Positions 59,411 to 64,000 of a stretch of 64,000 nt of DNA are shown one piece after another. The position numbers and the translations under genes were made by a program. How positions within the stretch are numbered: position 1 is the first letter of the stretch; every line of letters begins with the position of its first letter. The notes below the pieces were generated by a model. The model had not been told where the DNA came from. It searched no databases and saw only the letters and a program-made list of their open reading frames with translations. This DNA is from Steinernema hermaphroditum (lineage: Eukaryota; Nematoda; Chromadorea; Rhabditida; Steinernematidae). The stretch covers positions 4,092,001 through 4,156,000 of the forward strand of contig CM059625.1 of the NCBI GenBank assembly GCA_030435675.1, read 5' to 3'.

Positions 59411-61440
59411 AATATGAAGTGCGACAACAATGCTAGATATCGTAATAAACTTCGGAAATTCGTAAGACTTGTTGAGGACATCTTGCTAACAATTGTGAAA
59501 GTTCAATATTTGGAATGAATCTGGGTAGTCATGAACAAGATCCATACTCCGTTTGCACAGTATCAGACCAGTAGCTCATCTTCTTCTGGTTTCCCTGCAG
59601 GGCATCAGGGTGGAAGTCACTGAGACGGCCACATTCTGGCAGAGGCACAGACGGCGCAATGCAACGAAGACTCACTGACTCACTTCTTATCCGTTAATAT
59701 ATGGAAAAAATCATACATATACGTGTAGAAGACGCAAGCGAAAAATTTATAAATTGATCCTATGACGCACGTAACTTTCTACGAACATAGCGTGTCAGCA
59801 TCCCAAATTGTACATAAAACACGAAAGTCACAAACTATAACCATCGTTTTTGTTTCAAAACAATTTCCAAAGTGGCCTTGAAAACCGGAGCAGAAAACCT
59901 GTGTAGACACACTGTAATGATCGTAAGCTCTAGTTGCAATTACAAACTATTGTATAAGGTTGATGCATTGAAAATTTCGCATTTTTGTAATGAAGTTTTT
60001 TATGACATATTATTCAATGTTTTATTTAATGTATTCACCATTCGAATGGGTAGCGTGAGCCCACCTTGTGGGCAAGAGCCAAATTCCTCTCTCACAGAAA
60101 ATCCGGGGTTTTGAATCGAAAAAATTTTAGGTCCAATTTCCGACCTCTTGGTCTTATTTTGAGTGGTTGCTTCTAATGTCGTTAGTTGTGGATGGACAAA
60201 GGTGAGGATTAGATAGAGCTGAGAGAGAGCTAGATAAATAGTAAAAAAAGGAATCACTCAGCTTAAAGTAGAGAGCCATTGCGAGGACTAAATTGAAAAT
60301 GTCAGGTTTCAGGTACGATTCCTGAGCTGTGACTTTTTCAACATTTTTCAACATTTATTACTGTAAAGTAGACGCGAGCTCGTAAAGTCGCTATGTGAGT
60401 ATGATAGCTGTTAGAGAGAGCTACCTGCTGCACGTCCCCATTGTCTGTTATAGTACTTAACTAAATGGAAACGTTGGAGTTAAGAGAACATCTTGATTCG
60501 GCAGTTCCATGTTTTTGAGATTAGCTTATGTTGCGATATGTGACAAACACAGCGATAGGTGCGTTCCGTAGGTAGGACCTAACGATCTACGTGGTTGAAG
60601 GCAGTCACCGTCCATCACACAATTAATGCCATAGGAAGCCCCTACATCAGTTTGCATTTCGCCATTTCGAGCTGCCAGAAAATTGGCCATCAGAACAGAA
60701 TAGACCCCAAATATCAAGAGGAATGCAATGGACAATCATTGTGTAGTGTGAGAATTTACTGTACTCCACAGCGCGCCCACCCATTTCACCAAGGACGTAA
60801 ATGTTGCGAAAATATGACATTTTTACGCTATGCGAAATCTTCAATGACTCAACCCAAAATGAATTTTTTGTTGAAACAACCAAGAAAGTTCAACCCAACA
60901 TCATATGTTTCCAATCCAAAAACGCTTGATGCGCAAATGTAGAAGAAACACGGCATTGAAGCGGTCTCTTATCGTAGCACAAATCGCAGTTCCTTTCGAA
61001 CTTTGCGATTAGTTAAACGAGATGTTGACTTCCCCGACAATAAGCTGAGGTCAAACTACAAGTCCGCCAAACTACGAATTGTGCTACAGCTCACTTTTCT
61101 TTGTGTGAATCGAAAGAATTACCCAATCTTACCCACAACATATTCAAATCGATGATTGTGCAACTATTTGGTTCCCAGAGATAGAGCAATAGAGAAAGAC
61201 GAAGACTCTTCGAGAACATGCCTCTCAACCGCAGGTTATCTCATTGTGAAATACGGATTAGGCCTCTGTTTACTATACTTGAAAGCTATATAGCTTTATT
61301 CAAAACTAAATTACATGAAATTAGTACAACAAAAGAATCCTATTTTATGTTAGGCATAAAACAGGAAACACTACATTGAATAAAACACGAAATACAACCT
61401 AATTAAGCTTCGAACACGGCGTGTTCCAATGGTGAACAGC
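59411..61440. other. Intergenic with a small inverted repeat
   Basis: No gene recognised. A weak similarity to R1 at about 59590-59680 is not called. Confidence 0.4.
60974..61087. repeat. Imperfect inverted repeat, possible degraded MITE
   Basis: Left arm GTAGCACAAATCGCAGTT and right arm reverse complement GTAGCACAATTCGTAGTT enclose about 78 bp. No clear target-site duplication. Confidence 0.45.
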
Positions 61441-61953
61441 TCAAGGCTTGCCATCTTCGATGGTCGAGGCGGGCTGGGCGCTGGCAGACTTCTGGGCCTC
61501 CAGGAACTTGGAGAGCTGCGTATGCTCGTTGCACATGTCGGTGCGGCAGAGGCAGATGAAGGCGTAGTGGACCTGTCCATTCGGGTAGTACAGCTTGTCA
61601 ATATTTATCTGCTGAAACTGTATCTATCAAACTACTTATCAGATTAGCAACTACTACCTCATGAGTGCAGACACTGTGGATGGTGGAAAGCGCGTCCGGG
61701 GCGAACAAGTTGTCGTACGCTGACCCATCGGTCTTCGAGAAGGAACGACTGCCCGGTTTGTCGATGCCCTCAAGTTGAAGAACACATGAGCCTTCGGTGG
61801 TCGCAACGATAGGTCCGTTCTTGAAAACAAAACGCGGATATTCATACCCATTATCTGACAATGACTTACGGGTCCATCCGCCATGCATCGGATGGCAATG
61901 GTCGAGTGAAGGCGAAGCATGATGAAGACGAAGAACGTAAGGCGAGCGAACAT
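61441..61953 (-). CDS. Secreted six-cysteine (Ly6-like) protein, cluster gene C
   Basis: Exons 61953-61870, 61819-61658 and 61611-61441; 138 residues; introns phase 0. Signal peptide with IRCMADG at the end of exon 1; exon 2 begins NGPIVATTEGSCVL and ends HSVCTHE; exon 3 has FICLCRTDMCN, followed by a Gln/Ala/Ser-rich tail. Six cysteines, same plan as A, B and D. Confidence 0.8.
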
Positions 61954-63309
61954 CTTCTGTTTCGGAAATTAGAGGCGAGTGTCGCAAGAACGTCGTGCCC
62001 GCGAGTTTTATGCGGCGAACAGGAGGAGGGGCAAACTTCGACGGGAATTCGCATCCGTTAAGCTTGCGAACGGGCACGTCCGCAAGGCCTTAACGAATTG
62101 ACAACTACAGTATGATTTTCGAAGTATTAAGTTTCGCAGGTATAGAAGACCAGTTGTTCTTGTCGCAAGGTCCAATTGACTTTTTACCCTTCACAGCACC
62201 TACCACAGCTTCGATTTTCGTTAAACGTTCTTTAGTCTTTCCGCGCAGAACACATAAATCGCAAACGGCGCGGGCAAGATTGACGGCCTGTTTGTTTGAC
62301 TCGAAAAATGCAAGCACAGATGTCTGGGGAAGGGTCAGCATAAATGAATGCCAGTCTTTATCTAGAGAAATCACTAGGCAATTTGTATTCTTAGAGGAAA
62401 AGCGTTCTTATATATTCCAAAGGAAAACTCTCGCTTTTTTCTCTGCTAGGAAGTCGCATGCTTAAAGGAAGCTTGAAACCTGACCGGTACACAAACTTGA
62501 AAACGTGGATTCGAATCTGCACGTCGAATTTCTTTCGACTTGTACTTCGACTTTTAGCCATTTTCTTTGTGAGGATCAAATTTCAGTAAATAGCTCGCAA
62601 TGTTTGTAAAACCAGAAGTGCACACATGGGAAACCAATCTATTGAAAAGAACTGAAAAACGAGTGATATCACAAATTTTATGAGACCCTGTCGAGGTGCA
62701 TGTCTATGGTGGAAAGCTCTCTAAATTCTGACTAGAAAAATGAACGCACTGCGTGTTTTCTGGTAGCGCATTGATGGGACAGAGTCTAGAGGAATCGAAC
62801 CGTTAGAGAAACGTTCTGTAATTCATTCGTTTGAAAACAAGCTTGAAACTTTTGACGTTAAGACTGTGAGTGACGACAAAGTTGAGTATTCTTGAGGCTT
62901 GCTTGCTTCCTGTTCTAGATTTACAGCTTAAAAGAGAGGTGATATCCGTCCCGCCGATTAGACTTTTGTTTCTCACGTGCGGATTCCAATTAGCCTGCTG
63001 GATCATGTGCCAACTATGAGCCTTAGCTTGCTCATCTACTTGACTCTTTGGGGAAACGATATAATCCCTATGTTGGATGCTAAAATTTGGGACACTACCA
63101 AAACACAACATGATGACTATTCGATATTCTTTGACAGATCAACCCTTCGCCATTAAACCGTAACTACAACCTCGAGTGTATACGTATCGTTTAACTGCGA
63201 CATTGTTTCCTTTCAAGTGCCATTCAGTTTATCCTAACCTTTGCACTCACAACGTATCGCTGAATAACAGACGAAATCCCACGCACGAACTGCATTTCAT
63301 ACGACGCCA
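61954..63309. other. Intergenic in the six-Cys cluster
   Basis: No gene recognised. A GGTTCGATTCC-like sequence at about 62790 (minus) is not part of a tRNA fold. Confidence 0.45.
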
Positions 63310-63829
63310 CTAATGAATTCGCGCCATCGATTCCAGACGAAATGCTTGATCGGCCAGGAAGTTCAGGAGGGTTCCCTCTTGATTGCATCGGTCCGTGCGG
63401 CAGTAGCATCGGAAGTACATCTCGTTTGGCACGGTTTGAAAGGTGCCCCATGAGTAGTACTGAAGTTCTTACTATTGTACCAGCGCCTAGTATAATAGCT
63501 TACCTCCTGAACGCATACAGAGAGAACCGACAAGAACGGCAACTTTCCGTGGAAGTGCGGATCGTACAGGAAGGTCTCGTCGTTGCGTGCGCCTACCCCG
63601 AATCTCCTTCCTTTCTCCAGAATCGATGCCGTTTGGAACACACAGTAGGTGAAGTTTCCAGACACTTCTTTGACGTTTCCCTAAAATCACTATGTCAAAT
63701 CACGATGATTTTACCACATAAAAGGCAAAAGATAGGTACCACTTCACTTACCAAGGTGTCGTCTTCCAAGCAGATCAGACCGTCGGTGAAAGAGACGAAA
63801 GCCACACAGAATAGAAGGAGCATCTTCAT
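63310..63829 (-). CDS. Secreted six-cysteine (Ly6-like) protein, cluster gene D
   Basis: Exons 63829-63752, 63680-63504 and 63459-63310; 134 residues; introns phase 0. Signal peptide then LICLEDD in exon 1; exon 2 begins GNVKEVSGNFTYCVF and ends LSVCVQE; exon 3 has YFRCYCRTDRCN. Closest in exon 2 to gene A (GNVxxVxG) and in exon 3 to gene C (CRTDxCN). An acceptor-like acagttag directly precedes GATG. Confidence 0.8.
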
Positions 63830-64000
63830 CCTAACTGTACTGGCGTCTAAGAAGCGAATGACAAACGAGGCGGTGGAAACCCTCCGTGAGTTATACTAAC
63901 TGAAGATGAACCTTCCATTAGATGGGTGACTGGAGGCGGGTGCATATCAAGGATGCCCTATCGCCGGGGTAGACGCGTGGCGGCCCTTTTATAATTAGGT

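Noticed and set aside
62780..62810. tRNA T-loop sequence GGTTCGATTCC on the minus strand
   Set aside because: Flanking bases do not pair as a T-stem and no other tRNA arm is present.

Overview
This window is nuclear DNA from a nematode. The protein-coding genes are split by short GT-AG introns, mostly 40-70 bp. The encoded proteins look nematode-like: a near-canonical SUMO, a Pax1/9 (pax-1-type) paired domain, legumain, a LACTB-like serine hydrolase, an ERMP1-type M28 peptidase and an M13 (neprilysin-like) protein. Many start codons lie 0-14 bases after a 3' splice consensus with no obvious upstream exon, as expected for spliced-leader trans-splicing. I cannot name the genus. No rRNA, tRNA or CRISPR was recognised.

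Layout. 3.3-9.3 kb (+): an ERMP1-like ER metallopeptidase carrying a perfect 1,521-bp tandem duplication of six exons, with a Tc1-type MITE in an intron. 12.4-15 kb (-): two small acidic-tailed paralogues of unknown family. 16.5-17.4 kb (-): a compact pax-1-like gene. 20.1-23.4 kb (-): two proteins sharing a cystatin-like module; one is a 142-aa secreted protein, the other fuses the module to a 372-aa acidic repeat region. 26-27.9 kb (+): a divergent SUMO-like gene followed by canonical SUMO; a second divergent SUMO-like gene lies at 49.4 kb (-). 28.5-31.2 kb (-): two genes of an unrecognised family. 33.7-35.3 kb (+): a beta-lactamase-fold hydrolase. 36.5-39.7 kb (+): two secreted Gly/Tyr-rich preproproteins with RKKR-type cleavage sites. 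42.1-44.9 kb (-): an M13-family protein that has lost its zinc motif. 45.4-47.2 kb (-): an intact legumain. 48.3-49.2 kb (+): an orphan multi-pass membrane protein. 52.9-63.8 kb (-): four tandem paralogues encoding secreted six-cysteine proteins with a Ly6-like C-terminal signature. Between them lies the wreck of an RTE-type retrotransposon.

The main themes are local gene duplication with fast divergence (SUMO-like, cystatin-like, six-Cys, Gly/Tyr-rich and two orphan families) and secreted or extracellular functions. An interspersed, probably non-coding repeat (called R1 here) recurs along the window.

All exon junctions were read by eye from splice consensus and frame. The ones given as base coordinates keep the reading frame; those marked approximate or unresolved do not have that support.
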